Assembly (NCBI RefSeq): GCF_015207425.1
Contig: NZ_JADEWZ010000007.1
Location: 119,535-183,534 of the forward strand
Reading direction: 5' to 3'
From: Lusitaniella coriacea LEGE 07157
GTDB taxonomy: Bacteria; Cyanobacteriota; Cyanobacteriia; Cyanobacteriales; Spirulinaceae
Length of the DNA stretch: 64,000 nucleotides
Below the pieces are notes generated by a model. It ran no database searches, had not been told where the DNA came from, and saw only the letters and a list, made by a program, of their open reading frames with translations. Every line of letters begins with the position of its first letter. Position 1 is the first letter of the stretch. Shown here in pieces: positions 17,376 to 26,147 of the stretch. The position numbers and the translations under genes are program-made.

Positions 17376-19739
17376 ATGACAGCATCCACAGTAAAGGAAC
17401 GCAAAATTGGGGGATTATACGTTAGTGGCGAAGAACTTGCCTTTCCCCTCAAACACACCGACGTACAAGCCAAAATTGACGGAAATTTGTCTCGTGTTGA
17501 AGTCACGCAGACTTTTGAGAATCCCTTCACAAAAACCCTAGAAGCTGTTTATATCTTCCCTCTACCCGATGAGGCGGCGGTAGATGAGATGGAAATTAAA
17601 ATCCGCGATCGCGTGATTAAGGGTAATATCAAAAAGCGAGAAGAAGCGCAACAAATTTACGAAAAAGCCAAACAAGAAGGACAAACCGCAGGACTGCTAG
17701 AACAAGAACGCGATAATATTTTTACGCAATCCCTTGCAAACATTCTTCCAGGAGAAGAAATTCAGGTCACAATTCGCTATAGCGATAGCTTGAAATTTGC
17801 AGGGGGAAACTACGAATTTGTCTTTCCAATGGTGGTGGGACCCCGTTATATTCCCGGTACGCCACTAGACTCTAATGTGGGAGGTGGAACCGCACCTGCA
17901 CCAATGACACAAAACCAAGATACCGATGTTGTCCCCGATGCGTCGCGCTTGAATGCACCCATTTTACCGGAGGAAATGCGATCGCGCCACAATATCAACG
18001 TTACGGTAGAAATCGATGCAGGCGTTCCCGTTCAAAAAATTGAATCCCCCTCTCACAAATTAAAAATCGAACATTTAGAGGAAGGATGCGTACAAATTCA
18101 ACTGAGTGATGACGATACAATCCCCAACAAAGATTTGATTCTGCGCTATCAAATTGCTGGAGAAAATACCCAAACAACAGTATTAACGCAAGCTGATGAA
18201 CGAGGGGGACACTTTGCGATTTACCTCATCCCCGCTATTAAATACCAAAGTGATGAAATTATCCCCAAAGATATTGTATTTTTAGTCGATACTTCTGGTT
18301 CTCAATCGGGCGCTCCCTTGCAAAAATGCCAAGAACTAATGCGGCAATTTATCAATGGATTAAACTCCCACGATACCTTCTCGATTCTTGACTTTTCTAA
18401 TACCGTTCGACAACTTTCCCAAACCCCCTTAACTAATACGGATTCTAATCGAAAAAAAGCGATCGATTACATTAATACCTTATGTGCGCGTGGTGCAACA
18501 GAAATGTTGAGCGGGATTCGTGCGGCGATTAATGTTCCCACCCTTGAGGGACGAGTGCGAACCGTCGTTTTGCTCACTGACGGTTATATTGGTAACGAAA
18601 ATCAAATTTGTGCAGAGGTGCAACAATCCCTCGAACCAGGGAATCGCCTCTATAGCTTTGGTGCGGGGAGTTCTGTCAATCGCCTCCTCATCAATCGCGT
18701 TGCGGAAGTGGGACGCGGTATCCCTTGTATTATCCGCCACGATGAACCCACGGAAGATGTTACCGAAAAATTTTTTCGACGCATCAACAATCCCGTCCTC
18801 ACCGATATTGAAATAATCTGGGAAGGCAAAGGTGAACCTCCCACTCTCTACCCCGAAAAAGCACCGGATTTATTCGCCGAACAGCCGTTGGTTTTATTCG
18901 GACGCAAACAGGATGGTATTCCCGGTAAACTTCGTATTAGCGGTACTTCTGTTGTCGGTAAACGCTACGAAAAGACCTTTAACCTCAAATTTGACCCTGA
19001 AGAAGGAAATTCGGCTGTAGCGCAACTGTGGGGAAGACAGCGCATTAAGGCACTGACGAATGAAATGTTCGCCTACGAAACGAAAGCGGGGGTTGAAGCG
19101 GTGACGGAAACGGCACTCACCTATCAACTTCTTTCTCCCTACACTGCTTTTGTCGCCGTTAGCGAAGAAGTGCGCGTCAATCCGGATGGGGAAACCGTTT
19201 CGGTACAGGTTCCAGTAGAAATGCCGGAAGGGGTGAGTTATGAAGGGGTTTTTGGAGCGGAAATTGTTGAAGAACGATCGCGTGGACTTTCAATGCCCAC
19301 TGCAATGCAAGCTCAAACCTTGGGTGGGTTGACTGCTCGCGGTTCCTCTCCTCTTTCCCCTCAAGCTACTCATGGTGGGCAATCGCTGTCCGCGATCGCG
19401 CGAAGTTCATTTAAACGGAGGTCTGGAGCAAATGCGTTCTCTAGGATGGCAGATTCGCCACAGATTACTATTATCCGTGCAACAGGATTGGATGAGGACG
19501 CGATCGCGCGTCTAAACCAACACCTCCAAACCTTGACTCTCCCATCGAGAACGAATGGAGAAATGGTCTTTGAGTGCGTGGTGCAAAAAGGACGATTGAA
19601 GCGGGTAATGTTGGATGAGGAAGCTTCTACCGTCAAAATAGCGAAGATTGTGGATTTAATTAAGCGATCGCTCCTGAAATGGCGGGTTCCCCCTTCCGTT
19701 ACGGGAACGGTGACTGTCACCTTAAGTTTGCAATCGTAA
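17376..19739 (+). CDS. VIT and von Willebrand factor A domain protein
   Basis: A 787-residue protein resembling inter-alpha-trypsin inhibitor heavy chains. A VIT domain occupies roughly residues 10-135 (VTQTFENPFTKTLEAVYIFP, REEAQQIYEKAKQEGQTAGL). After a linker comes a vWA domain at about 295-470 with a complete MIDAS metal site (FLVDTSGSQSG, then TLCARGATEM and LLTDGYIGNE). The C-terminal region is beta-rich with a Ser/Gly-rich low-complexity segment (about 640-700), then a domain ending in VTVTLSLQS. I see no clear signal peptide, so the location is uncertain. Bacterial members are thought to mediate protein-protein contacts. It follows two tiny ORFs in the same direction. Confidence 0.9.
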   Translation: MTASTVKERKIGGLYVSGEELAFPLKHTDVQAKIDGNLSRVEVTQTFENPFTKTLEAVYIFPLPDEAAVDEMEIKIRDRVIKGNIKKREEAQQIYEKAKQEGQTAGLLEQERDNIFTQSLANILPGEEIQVTIRYSDSLKFAGGNYEFVFPMVVGPRYIPGTPLDSNVGGGTAPAPMTQNQDTDVVPDASRLNAPILPEEMRSRHNINVTVEIDAGVPVQKIESPSHKLKIEHLEEGCVQIQLSDDDTIPNKDLILRYQIAGENTQTTVLTQADERGGHFAIYLIPAIKYQSDEIIPKDIVFLVDTSGSQSGAPLQKCQELMRQFINGLNSHDTFSILDFSNTVRQLSQTPLTNTDSNRKKAIDYINTLCARGATEMLSGIRAAINVPTLEGRVRTVVLLTDGYIGNENQICAEVQQSLEPGNRLYSFGAGSSVNRLLINRVAEVGRGIPCIIRHDEPTEDVTEKFFRRINNPVLTDIEIIWEGKGEPPTLYPEKAPDLFAEQPLVLFGRKQDGIPGKLRISGTSVVGKRYEKTFNLKFDPEEGNSAVAQLWGRQRIKALTNEMFAYETKAGVEAVTETALTYQLLSPYTAFVAVSEEVRVNPDGETVSVQVPVEMPEGVSYEGVFGAEIVEERSRGLSMPTAMQAQTLGGLTARGSSPLSPQATHGGQSLSAIARSSFKRRSGANAFSRMADSPQITIIRATGLDEDAIARLNQHLQTLTLPSRTNGEMVFECVVQKGRLKRVMLDEEASTVKIAKIVDLIKRSLLKWRVPPSVTGTVTVTLSLQS

Positions 19740-19760
19740 TCTCAAACGCGATCGCGCAAT

Positions 19761-20501
19761 CTACCAAATCACCAAAACTTGCCGTTGCTGCCAAACCATA
19801 AAAATACCGCTAAAAAGAATAAAAGTCACAACAAGTTGGCGGAAGCGGCGCTCGCTAATTTTATCGAGGGCGATTTGTCCCAACCAATTTCCAGGAAGTG
19901 CGGCGATGCCAATCAGCAAACCGTAGAGGAGATAGGGAAGGGTGAACGCCCCAAAGATGGCATAGGCAGCGATTTTGATAGCATGAACCACTAAAACATG
20001 GGCGGATTTGGTGGCAATTAATTCCTCTTTCACCAATCCGTAGTTGAGATAGAAAGGATTGAGCAAGGGACCCGAACTGCCAATGAGTCCGGAGAGTAGG
20101 GCATAGAAAAATCCTGCGGGAAGGAAGTACCAAGCCTTAACCGAAAACGATCGCGCGTTTTGACCAAACCCGTGCGCGATCGCGGAAAGAACCAAAAAAA
20201 GACCCAAAATGATGCTCAAACCTTCGATGTGCGCGTGCGTGAAAAGAAATGCCCCCAAACACGCCCCCGCGATCGCGCCCGGTAAATACCACCACACCAA
20301 CCCCCAATCAATCTCTCGCCAATAGATAAAAATGCGCTGGGTATTGCCGAAAATCATTCCCGTTGTAATGACGGGGGGAATCGCCGCCGTACCGAGAAAA
20401 AAGCCCACAACAGGCATCAGAATGAAAGGACTTCCGCCTCCCGCCACACTGCTAATAAACCAACCGGTTATACTCGCTAAAACCAGCCCAAAAATAATCA
20501 C
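19761..20501 (-). CDS. TSUP (TauE/SafE) family permease
   Basis: A 246-residue inner-membrane protein with about eight hydrophobic segments and the family's glycine-rich pattern at the start (GWFISSVAGGGSPFILMPVV) and in the second half (FFYALLSGLIGSSGPLLNPFYL). TSUP proteins export or import sulfur-containing or organic anions such as sulfite, sulfoacetate and taurine. The substrate here is unknown. It converges on the VIT/vWA gene with a 21-base gap and no evident terminator. Confidence 0.9.
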   Translation of the reverse strand: MIIFGLVLASITGWFISSVAGGGSPFILMPVVGFFLGTAAIPPVITTGMIFGNTQRIFIYWREIDWGLVWWYLPGAIAGACLGAFLFTHAHIEGLSIILGLFLVLSAIAHGFGQNARSFSVKAWYFLPAGFFYALLSGLIGSSGPLLNPFYLNYGLVKEELIATKSAHVLVVHAIKIAAYAIFGAFTLPYLLYGLLIGIAALPGNWLGQIALDKISERRFRQLVVTFILFSGIFMVWQQRQVLVIW

Positions 20502-21039
20502 TCTAAGCTCCTACTCGCTCGCCATCTTTCTTGTTGTATAGCAGTCGCCATAACAGTTATCAGTCATCAGAGGGAATAGGGAATAGGGAATAGGGAACAG
20601 ATTATAAATATCTCCGCGTCCCCGCGTCTCCCGGTCACTGAGCGTGTCGAAGTGCCGCGTCTCAAGAAAGCTCCCCCAGCTTCCCAAACTCCCCCAGCCT
20701 CCCCAGCTCTTTTCCCCGTGTCACCCACTCTCCCCGTCCCCGCATCCCCCGGCCACTGAGCGTGTCGAAGTGCCGCGTCTCCGTGTCATCCAAAAACTTC
20801 CCCCGCTTCCCCTGCTCACCTTCACCAATGTCCCACATACTCCTAGCTATTGCTATATCTTGACATATTCCCCAACTTCAAGGCGCGGGAGAGTTTATAG
20901 GGAATCGTGAAAACAACGCTACAGATATCTCGCCGCGTCCATCTCCTGTCGCAAAGTTAAAACCATTTCAGATTATGGGTTGGGGTACTCTTAGTAGGAT
21001 AGAAAGAATACGTTCGACCCTCTTGTTGGCAAACTATTT
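20502..21039 (+). repeat. Repeat-rich intergenic region with an IS605-type right-end remnant
   Basis: About 540 bases without a gene. It holds heptamer repeats (GGGAATA)n at 20571-20600, two copies of CACTGAGCGTGTCGAAGTGC (20636 and 20754 areas), and pyrimidine-rich tracts similar to those at 41320, 44760 and 30290. At 20860-20895, TTGACATATTCCCC...CGCGGGAGAG resembles the hairpin ends of the tnpB elements at 2210 and 63851, without a gene. The last 100 bases lead into gcvT. I see no glycine riboswitch. Confidence 0.6.
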
Positions 21040-22167
21040 GTGGCTAAATCAGAATCTTCCTTAACCCGAACTCCCCTATACGATCTCGCTGCCGAACAAA
21101 ATGCCCGATTCACTGCCTTTGCAGGCTGGGAAATGCCCGTTCAATTCGGCGGTTTAAAACAGGAACACCAAGCGGTGCGGACTGCGGTGGGCGCGTTTGA
21201 TATTTCCCATATGGGCAAATTCGCACTGAAAGGGAAACACTTACTCCAATCTATACAGGGCTTAGTTCCCTCTAATTTGGAACGATTGCAACCCGGTCAA
21301 GCGCAATATACGGTTTTATTAAATAATCGCGCGGGAGTGATTGACGATCTGATCGTTTACTACCAAGGGGAAGACGACACAGGAGAACAGCACGCGATCG
21401 CGATTGTTAATGCCGCGACCAAAACCAAAGATAAAGCCTGGTTGCGCGCCCATTGGGAAGCCGCCCCCGTTACCCTCAACGACCTTTCTGGGGAGCAAGC
21501 CTTAATTGCGATCCAAGGTCCTCGTGCTGTTGAAGTTCTCCAACCTTTAGTCAAACAAGATTTGAGCGCGATCGCGTTCTTCGGTCACACTCAAACCGAA
21601 CTGATGGGACAACCCGCATTTATCGCCCGAACCGGATATACCGGAGAAGATGGCTTTGAAATTATGGTCGATCCCGCCCTTGGTGTTTCCCTGTGGCAAT
21701 CTCTCTCGGAAGCAGGCGTAACGCCCTGCGGTTTGGGGGCAAGGGATACCCTACGCCTCGAAGCAGCAATGGCACTCTACGGACAAGACCTAGACGAGCA
21801 AACAACGCCCTTGGAAGCGGGTTTGGGGTGGTTGGTTCATCTGGATAAAAAAGGCGACTTTATCGGGCGTTCCGTCCTCGAACGGCAAAAAGCAGAGGGC
21901 GTTAAAAAGCGATTGGTGGGGCTGCAAATGGAAGGGCGCTACATCGCCCGCCACGGTTATCCCGTTCTCTTTGAGGGAGAGGTGATTGGAGAAGTGACCA
22001 GTGGAACTTTATCCCCCACCTTGGGAGTTGCCATCGCCTTGGCTTACGTCCCGCGATCGCGCGGTAAAATCGGGCAAACCCTAGATGTGGAAATTCGCGG
22101 CAAAACCCACCGCGCCACCGTTGTTAAAAAGCCTTTTTACCGTTCCCCTCACCGATCGCGCAAATAG
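21040..22167 (+). CDS. gcvT: Aminomethyltransferase (glycine cleavage T protein)
   Basis: A 375-residue GcvT. In the glycine cleavage system it passes the aminomethyl carbon from the lipoyl-H protein to tetrahydrofolate, releasing ammonia; in cyanobacteria this serves photorespiration. Features: the N-terminal folate-binding region ([20 protein letters not shown], then [11 protein letters not shown]), [10 protein letters not shown] near residue 200, [20 protein letters not shown] near 230, and a C-terminal barrel ending SPHRSRK. Length is normal. It starts with GTG. The other gcv genes are not in the window. Confidence 0.96.
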   Translation: MAKSESSLTRTPLYDLAAEQNARFTAFAGWEMPVQFGGLKQEHQAVRTAVGAFDISHMGKFALKGKHLLQSIQGLVPSNLERLQPGQAQYTVLLNNRAGVIDDLIVYYQGEDDTGEQHAIAIVNAATKTKDKAWLRAHWEAAPVTLNDLSGEQALIAIQGPRAVEVLQPLVKQDLSAIAFFGHTQTELMGQPAFIARTGYTGEDGFEIMVDPALGVSLWQSLSEAGVTPCGLGARDTLRLEAAMALYGQDLDEQTTPLEAGLGWLVHLDKKGDFIGRSVLERQKAEGVKKRLVGLQMEGRYIARHGYPVLFEGEVIGEVTSGTLSPTLGVAIALAYVPRSRGKIGQTLDVEIRGKTHRATVVKKPFYRSPHRSRK

Positions 22168-22506
22168 TAGTAAAAGTCAGACGGGGAGACAATTCGCAAT
22201 TGGGGGCGGGTTGATGACTGCTATAAAAACCCTTCGTGTTTTTAAAGTTTCTGTAAAGAAATGTTGCAATTCCCTCAAGAACCTGTTACATTTATTTACA
22301 TAAGCTAATTGGCTTCAGTTGAAGTAAAGACTCGGCTCGACCGACTCTTACCTAAAATCAAGCCATATATAAAATATCTTCTCCCAATACAGCAAGCTCT
22401 CTGGAGTCGATCGCAGATATACCGCGGTCGATTTTTTTTGCCTTGGAGGTCGGGGAAAAAAGGCGGTTTAATGGAGAAGTTTAGCGGAAAGAAAGGATAA
22501 CAGCCC
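22168..22506 (+). other. Intergenic region upstream of gshB with a promoter-like motif and terminator
   Basis: About 340 bases. A promoter-like pair (TTGCAA, 16 bases, TTACAT with TG before it) lies around 22260-22292, and an intrinsic terminator at 22407-22439. A transcript of about 140 bases between them would be a small RNA or a terminated gshB leader. A 63-codon TTG-start ORF runs through the terminator and is not convincing. The gshB ribosome-binding site AAAGGA (about 22492) precedes its GTG. Confidence 0.35.
22407..22439 (+). terminator. Intrinsic terminator ahead of gshB
   Basis: Arms TCGATCGC (22407-22414) and GCGGTCGA (22424-22431) pair over eight positions with one G-T wobble and a nine-base loop, followed by eight T. 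It lies 240 bases after gcvT and 68 before gshB, so its owner is unclear. Confidence 0.65.
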
Positions 22507-23478
22507 GTGAAAATTGCATTCATTATTGACTCCATTGCCAAACTCGATCCCGGTCACGATAGCAGCGTGGCGATGATGGAAGCAGCCCAGGCATTAGGAC
22601 ATGAGGTCTGGATAACCTATTCCGAAGGATTGAGCCTTATTGAAGGTCAAGCATGGGCAAAATTGCAAAAAGTGCAACTCGTTCCCGTGGAATTGGTAGA
22701 GGGACATTGGCAAGCTTCCCCAGAGTGGTATCAATTGTCTGCGGAAATATTGCAGCCCTTGGAAGCGATGGATGCAATCTTTATGCGCGTCGATCCTCCC
22801 GTGACGATTCCTTACCTTTACGTGACGCAAATTCTCGATTTAATCGATCGCGAAAAAACCTTGGTCATCAATGCGCCACGGGGGTTGCAGGCAGCCAATG
22901 AGAAGCTTTACGCCCTCAACTTTCCGACCGTTATTCCCGAAACTATTGTGACGCAGGATAAAGCCACGATTCGGCAATTTGTCGAAGAAAAAGGAGCAGC
23001 AGTATTGAAACCCTTGGGGGGGAAAGCGGGAGAAGGGATATTATTTTTAGAGTCGCGCGATCGCAATCTTAATTCCCTCGTAGAAATTAGTACAAAATGG
23101 GGCAGAGAACCCGTCATGGTACAGCAATTTTTACCTGCCGCTGCCGAAGGAGATAAGCGAATTATTTTATTAGATGGCAAACCCATTGGTGCAGTGAATC
23201 GCATTCCTACGGGGAAGGAGTTTCGCGGCAACATGGCAGTAGGAGGGAAAAGCGCGAAAACAGAAATTACAGCAAGGGAACGAGAGATTTGTGAAGTTGT
23301 TGCGCCTCACTTGAAGAAAGAAGGTTTGTATTTTGTTGGTTTGGACGCAATCGGTGGCTATTTAACCGAAGTCAACGTCACCAGTCCCACGGGAATTCGA
23401 GAAATCGATCGCCTCGATGGAACCTGTTTGGGCAAACAAGTGATTGAGTGGGTGGAGAAATTTCGCGGGAAATCCTAG
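22507..23478 (+). CDS. gshB: Glutathione synthetase
   Basis: A 323-residue ATP-grasp ligase that joins gamma-glutamylcysteine and glycine to make glutathione. The N-terminal domain contains IIDSIAKLDPGHDSSVAMME and AIFMRVDPPVTIPYLYVTQI. The ATP-grasp domain has AVLKPLGGKAGEGILFLE, PVMVQQFLPAAAEGDKRIIL and the C-terminal VNVTSPTGIREIDRL, all family signatures. It starts with GTG after a good AAAGGA. Unlike in several cyanobacteria, no glutaredoxin gene lies upstream. Confidence 0.96.
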   Translation: MKIAFIIDSIAKLDPGHDSSVAMMEAAQALGHEVWITYSEGLSLIEGQAWAKLQKVQLVPVELVEGHWQASPEWYQLSAEILQPLEAMDAIFMRVDPPVTIPYLYVTQILDLIDREKTLVINAPRGLQAANEKLYALNFPTVIPETIVTQDKATIRQFVEEKGAAVLKPLGGKAGEGILFLESRDRNLNSLVEISTKWGREPVMVQQFLPAAAEGDKRIILLDGKPIGAVNRIPTGKEFRGNMAVGGKSAKTEITAREREICEVVAPHLKKEGLYFVGLDAIGGYLTEVNVTSPTGIREIDRLDGTCLGKQVIEWVEKFRGKS

Positions 23479-23504
23479 GAACTTGCGCGCGCGGACTGGG
23501 GATT

Positions 23505-23672
23505 CAACCGGATTTTATATGACGCGATCGCGTACCCAGTTTTCGTCCCTTTTATAATTTACGCTTAATGTGTATTAGAAGCTAAAATCCTTACTCTGCG
23601 GTAATTTCTTCTTACTCTTCCCTGTTCCCTATTCCTAGCAAGGGTTTCAGGGTGTTCACATCAGGCGTAATT
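23505..23672 (+). repeat. MITE-like intergenic element with short inverted ends
   Basis: 23556-23672 begins AATTTACGCTTAATGTG and ends with the inverse of that sequence (CACATCAGGCGTAATT). Its right half carries the motif CTAGCAAGGGTTTCAGGGTG that recurs near 30400, 44935 and 49175. At 23505-23523 the sequence ATTCAACCGGATTTTATAT is the reverse complement of the left end of the elements at 30196 and 44703, so fragments of two related elements lie side by side. Confidence 0.55.
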
Positions 23673-23689
23673 TTGGAAGAGCTTAGGCT

Positions 23690-23747
23690 GGGCGGGTTTG
23701 AGGAACAGCATTACCCAAGATGTATGAGAGATTCGCAGAACCCGCCC
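23690..23747 (+). repeat. GGGCGGGTT inverted repeat
   Basis: GGGCGGGTT (23690-23698) is matched by AACCCGCCC (23739-23747). The same pair with a shorter spacer occurs at 56967-57008. Here it lies between the convergent gshB and pnp genes. Confidence 0.6.
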
Positions 23748-23822
23748 CTACTGCGACCTTATGGTGTTTCTTCTTTTCTTTTTCGGGCAATCTCGCTCGT
23801 CGGTCGCTATTTACCGAAAAAA

Positions 23823-25970
23823 CTAATTTGCCACCTCTGCGCGCGCCGCCGCCGCTTGATCCGGGTGAATGCCCAAGCGAGTCAGGTTAATGCGACCTCG
23901 CGAATCGATTTCGCGGACTTTAACCACGACTTCATCGCCGACGGCAACTTCGTCCTCAACCTTACCCACGCGACCTTCCGCCAGTTGCGAAATGTGGATC
24001 ATCCCTTCTTTACCGGGAAGAATTTCCACGAACGCACCGATAGCGATAATTCGGGTAACGTGACCGACGTAGACATCCCCTTCGTTGAGTTTGCGCGTCA
24101 TGCCTTCAATAATTTTCATGGCTTGAACCGCGCGATCGCTCTCGGTGGAAGAGATAATCACCGTACCGTCGTCTTCAATATCGACTTTTGCTCCAGTTTG
24201 CTCGGTAATACCTTTAATGGTTTTCCCGCCAGGACCAATCACCAAACCGATCAAGTCGGGATCGATTTTGATCGTCAACAAACGCGGTGCGTAGGCAGAA
24301 AGTTCGGAACGGGGTTTGTCGAGGGCAGAGAGCATCTTCTCAAGAATATGCAAGCGGGCGGGAAGGGCTTTTTGAATCGCCTGAGACACCACCTGCATGG
24401 GCAATCCCGTGATTTTCATGTCCATTTGCAGCGCGGTAATTCCGCTATCGGTTCCCGCAACTTTAAAGTCCATGTCTCCCAGGAAATCTTCAATGCCCTG
24501 AATATCCGTTAGGACGCGAACTTCATCTCCTTCTTTAATCAATCCCATTGCCGCACCGCTTACGGGTTTTTCAATCGGTACGCCAGCGTCCATCAGGGCA
24601 AGGGTGGAACCACACACCGAACCCATCGAGGTAGAACCGTTGGAGGAGAGGACTTCGGAGACGACACGTAGAACGTAGGGGAAGTCATCTTTGGCGGGAA
24701 GAACGGGGAGAAGGGCGCGTTCGGCAAGTGCGCCGTGACCGATCTCTCTGCGTCCGGGAGAGCGCATGGGCTTTGTTTCTCCCACGGAGTAGGGGGGGAA
24801 ATTGTAGTGGTGCAGGTAGCGCTTTTCGTCTTGGGGATGCAAATCGTCGAGTCCTTGGGCATCTCCAGGAGTTCCTAGGGTTGCTAGGGAGAGAACTTGG
24901 GTGAGTCCGCGCTGGAACAGACCCGAACCGTGGACGCGAGGGGGGAGAATGCCAACGCGACAGCTTACAGGGCGCACTTCGTCAAGTTTGCGTCCGTCAA
25001 CGCGAACGCTATCTTCGACGATTTGGCGGCGCATGAGCTGTTTGGTCAGTTTTTTAAAGGCGTTGGAGACTGCCATTGATGCGGTTGCCGCGACCTTGAG
25101 GGGGTCTTCTTCGGGCAGTTCCGCGATCGCGCTATTAATTTCTTTTTCTTTAATCTCGTCTAGAACGGTGTCGCGCTGACTTTTATCGTAGTCGAATTGA
25201 GCGAGAACTTTTTTAATGGGTTCTGTGGCGCGATCGCGGATAAATTCTGCTAAGGTTTTGTCCTGCTGGGGGGCTTCTTCTACGACCAATTCCAAGCTCA
25301 GTTCTTTCATCAAATCCCGTTGCGCTTCGATCAAGTCCTGCACGGCTTCATAGCCAAACTCAATCGCTTCGATGATATCTTGTTCTGGCAGTTGGTTGGC
25401 TCCCGCCTCCACCATCACAATCCCATCGGGACTTCCTGCTACAACTAAGTCCAAGTCTCCTTCCCTAACTTCCTTATAGGTTGGGTTAATGATAAAATCA
25501 TCTCCCACTAACCCCACTCGCACGGCAGCCATTGGCCCGTCAAAGGGAATTTGAGCCAGCAGAACAGCAACAGAAGCGCCCGTCACTGCCAGAACATCTG
25601 GAGGAACTTGTTCGTCCATTGCCAGAGTAGTTGCTATGATTTGAATGTCATCCCGCAGCCATTGAGGAAACAAGGGGCGCAAAGGACGGTCGATTAAACG
25701 ACTGGTCAGCGTCACTTTTTCAGGGGGGCGACCTTCCCGTCGCAAAAAACCACCAGGAATGCGACCGGCTGCGTAGAGTCTTTCTTCGTAGTCTACTAGG
25801 AGGGGCAGAAAATCAATGCCTTCTCTGCCTGCCGAGCGGGTTGCAGTCACTAGCACTGCCGTTTCCCCCGACTGTATTAAAACCGAACCACCAGCCTGCG
25901 GAGCGAGTAGACCAGTCGTGAGTCGAATATCTCGTCCGTCAAAGGATATCGACGTACTGAATTCTTGCAT
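23823..25970 (-). CDS. pnp: Polyribonucleotide nucleotidyltransferase (PNPase)
   Basis: A 715-residue PNPase that degrades RNA by phosphorolysis and, in cyanobacteria, is also thought to add heteropolymeric tails. Two RNase PH domains (about residues 10-215 and 310-540) are joined by a helical region. The second has [20 protein letters not shown] and the aspartates of [23 protein letters not shown] domain ([20 protein letters not shown], about 555-615) and an S1 domain ([20 protein letters not shown], about 625-695) follow. Length and domain order are normal. The gene stands alone; rpsO, a common partner elsewhere, is absent. Confidence 0.97.
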   Translation of the reverse strand: MQEFSTSISFDGRDIRLTTGLLAPQAGGSVLIQSGETAVLVTATRSAGREGIDFLPLLVDYEERLYAAGRIPGGFLRREGRPPEKVTLTSRLIDRPLRPLFPQWLRDDIQIIATTLAMDEQVPPDVLAVTGASVAVLLAQIPFDGPMAAVRVGLVGDDFIINPTYKEVREGDLDLVVAGSPDGIVMVEAGANQLPEQDIIEAIEFGYEAVQDLIEAQRDLMKELSLELVVEEAPQQDKTLAEFIRDRATEPIKKVLAQFDYDKSQRDTVLDEIKEKEINSAIAELPEEDPLKVAATASMAVSNAFKKLTKQLMRRQIVEDSVRVDGRKLDEVRPVSCRVGILPPRVHGSGLFQRGLTQVLSLATLGTPGDAQGLDDLHPQDEKRYLHHYNFPPYSVGETKPMRSPGRREIGHGALAERALLPVLPAKDDFPYVLRVVSEVLSSNGSTSMGSVCGSTLALMDAGVPIEKPVSGAAMGLIKEGDEVRVLTDIQGIEDFLGDMDFKVAGTDSGITALQMDMKITGLPMQVVSQAIQKALPARLHILEKMLSALDKPRSELSAYAPRLLTIKIDPDLIGLVIGPGGKTIKGITEQTGAKVDIEDDGTVIISSTESDRAVQAMKIIEGMTRKLNEGDVYVGHVTRIIAIGAFVEILPGKEGMIHISQLAEGRVGKVEDEVAVGDEVVVKVREIDSRGRINLTRLGIHPDQAAAARAEVAN

Positions 25971-26147
25971 CTCTTGTGCTTATCCTTTCTTTTTTTCACT
26001 TGATCGTCTTCTGTGGCAATCCTAGCACTTATTGTTGGCTGTCAGTTGTCCGTTCTTGCCCATTATTCGCCAGCAAGCATCTAGGAAAAATCAAGGGTTG
26101 CAGCGCGATCGCGATCCATTCACCACTAACCACTTACCTCCAGCACT

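Noticed and set aside
20896..21039. Glycine riboswitch upstream of gcvT
   Set aside because: I looked for the paired conserved glycine-aptamer cores and did not find them; a stretch GGGAGAG belongs to an IS605-type end remnant.
23652..24512. 286-codon ORF antisense to pnp
   Set aside because: It lies almost wholly opposite the PNPase S1/KH and PH coding sequence, begins in a repeat, and its protein has no plausible domain; it is a shadow of the high-G+C gene.
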